From Chitinophagales bacterium (GTDB lineage: Bacteria > Bacteroidota > Bacteroidia > Chitinophagales > UBA2359), in assembly GCA_020631035.1 (NCBI GenBank), contig JAHDIA010000461.1, positions 1 through 5,317 on the forward strand: a stretch of 5,317 nucleotides of DNA, read 5' to 3'. The notes under the pieces were generated by a model that worked only from the letters and a program-made list of their open reading frames with translations, was not told the DNA's origin and ran no database searches. Positions 4,446 through 5,317 of this stretch are shown one piece after another (the first letter of the stretch is position 1; each line of letters starts with the position of its first letter). The translations under genes and the position numbers were made by a program.

Positions 4446-5294
4446 TCAATCAAAAACCTCATTTGCAATCAACATAGCCTCCCTAAACTCATCCATATCT
4501 AGACGGGTATCTACACTTTGATTGGCAAAGTAATGTAGCATATTTTCGGTGGGCATATTCCCGACCAAATCATCCTTTGCCATAGGGCAGCCACCATAGC
4601 CTTTGATGGCTCCATCAAAACGTTTACAACCATTGGCAAAAGCGGCGTGTACCTTCGCTTCCCAGTTATCGGGCTTGGTGTGGAGGTGGACGCCCAATTC
4701 GGTCTTAGGGTAATTCTCAGATAAAGCGGCAAATGTTTCCCCAATTTGTTTGGGTTCAGCCATACCAACTGTATCAGCTAGTGATACAATTTCTACTCCT
4801 GCTGAGATCAAGCGATCAACCCAATGTTCTAAAATGGCGACATCCCAAGGGTCATCATATGGATTCCCAAAGGCCATAGAAGTATAGACAACAAGGGATT
4901 TACCATGCATGTCACATAAGTTTAGGGTTGTTTCTACCAATTCAAATGCCTGCTCTTGGGATTTTTTGGTATTGCGTTGTTGGAAGGTTTCTGAAATAGA
5001 AAAGGAAAAGCCCAAGTAGTCAATCTCATCATAATCGCAAGCTTGCAATACACCTCGTTCATTGGCGACAATTGCCAATAATTTGGAGGTGGTCTCAGAC
5101 AAATCTAAGCGAGCCAATACACTATGGGTATCTCGCATTTGAGGAATGGCTTTGGGGGAGACAAAACTGCCAAAATCAATGGTGTTGAATCCGACCTTCA
5201 ACAGCTGATTGATGTATTTAACCTTGAGGTCTGTAGGAATAAACTCATGGATTCCTTGCATCGCATCTCTGGGGCATTCTATTATATTGAGCAT
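4446..5294 (-). CDS. mvaB: Hydroxymethylglutaryl-CoA lyase
   Basis: A 282-residue TIM-barrel enzyme of the HMGL-like family, complete from ATG at 5294 to TGA at 4446-4448. It is expected to cleave HMG-CoA into acetoacetate and acetyl-CoA, the last step of leucine degradation, in the cytoplasm. Motifs: N-terminal ECPRDAMQG (6-14) with catalytic Arg9 and metal-binding Asp10, substrate loop IDFGSFVSPKAIPQM (39-53), SLADTVG (171-177), metal ligands His203 and His205 in GVHLH, and catalytic Cys236 in the GYGGCPMAKDDLVGN loop (232-246) with Asn246. Differences from the human enzyme: PRDGLQN reads PRDAMQG, and Asp40 occupies the place of the Glu in the VEVTSF region; both look like subfamily features. 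The start is preceded by an A-rich stretch, and the reading frame fits the family's N-terminus without extension. It is convergent with the ABC operon. The symbol is by bacterial convention for this enzyme; related DRE-TIM acyltransferase/lyases are less likely because of the GGCP catalytic loop. Confidence 0.92.
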   Translation of the reverse strand: MLNIIECPRDAMQGIHEFIPTDLKVKYINQLLKVGFNTIDFGSFVSPKAIPQMRDTHSVLARLDLSETTSKLLAIVANERGVLQACDYDEIDYLGFSFSISETFQQRNTKKSQEQAFELVETTLNLCDMHGKSLVVYTSMAFGNPYDDPWDVAILEHWVDRLISAGVEIVSLADTVGMAEPKQIGETFAALSENYPKTELGVHLHTKPDNWEAKVHAAFANGCKRFDGAIKGYGGCPMAKDDLVGNMPTENMLHYFANQSVDTRLDMDEFREAMLIANEVFD

Positions 5295-5317
5295 TGATCT
5301 TTTTGTTTAAATTTATG

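Noticed and set aside
4511..4768. Alternative minus-strand frame of 85 codons inside the HMG-CoA lyase gene
   Set aside because: Shadow frame of a gene with all catalytic motifs intact in the main frame.

Overview
The window looks like chromosomal DNA of a Bacteroidota bacterium. It is low in GC, and starts are preceded by A-rich stretches rather than Shine-Dalgarno sequences. The left-edge gene encodes the N-terminus of a gingipain-type (C25) exported protein of the sort common in that phylum. The HMG-CoA lyase has the 'ECPRDAMQG' style N-terminus I associate with Bacteroidota. I cannot place it below phylum; the repeat-rich intergenic DNA would suit a gliding, filamentous or Saprospira/Cytophaga-like lineage, but that is a guess.

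Layout: (1) 1-839, minus strand: N-terminal 279 codons of a signal-peptide-bearing C25-peptidase-like surface protein that runs off the left edge. (2) 840-1810: a 971-bp divergent intergenic region in two parts. 840-1380 is very AT-rich and contains only a few short dyads. 1381-1800 is richer in GC and full of inverted repeats, including an almost ideal hairpin plus T-run (1542-1584) and a 28-bp imperfect palindrome (1680-1707). (3) 1811-4280, plus strand: a tight three-gene operon of an ABC ATPase, a MacB/FtsX-like permease with a striking His/Asp/Glu-rich tandem-repeat segment, and a small secreted DUF3299-like protein with a CxxC motif. (4) 4277-4395: three units of a 37-bp-period repeat, the outer two forming strong hairpins and the first beginning on the last codons of the operon. 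(5) 4446-5294, minus strand: a complete HMG-CoA lyase, convergent with the operon.

The main biological interest is the three-gene operon. ATPase + FtsX-like permease (with the 'GAKGSPLQL..S.IYH.DAPTGNI' region) + DUF3299-like protein is the gene set I know from Zur-regulated zinc-limitation loci in Gammaproteobacteria (Pseudomonas aeruginosa PA4063-PA4066; Vibrio zrg genes). Those loci also carry a separate His-rich DUF2796 protein. None is present in this window; instead the permease itself carries 20 histidines in 44 extracytoplasmic residues, built from a 24-bp tandem duplication. A reasonable reading is a zinc/transition-metal handling system of the cell envelope, probably coupling cytoplasmic ATP hydrolysis to periplasmic metal capture or to remodelling of a metal-binding protein.

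The other genes are unrelated to it: an exported protease-like protein, probably a type IX secretion substrate, and an enzyme of leucine/ketone-body catabolism. The repeat elements on both sides of the operon share a GTAGAGA...CACG...-type palindromic design and may belong to one dispersed repeat superfamily.
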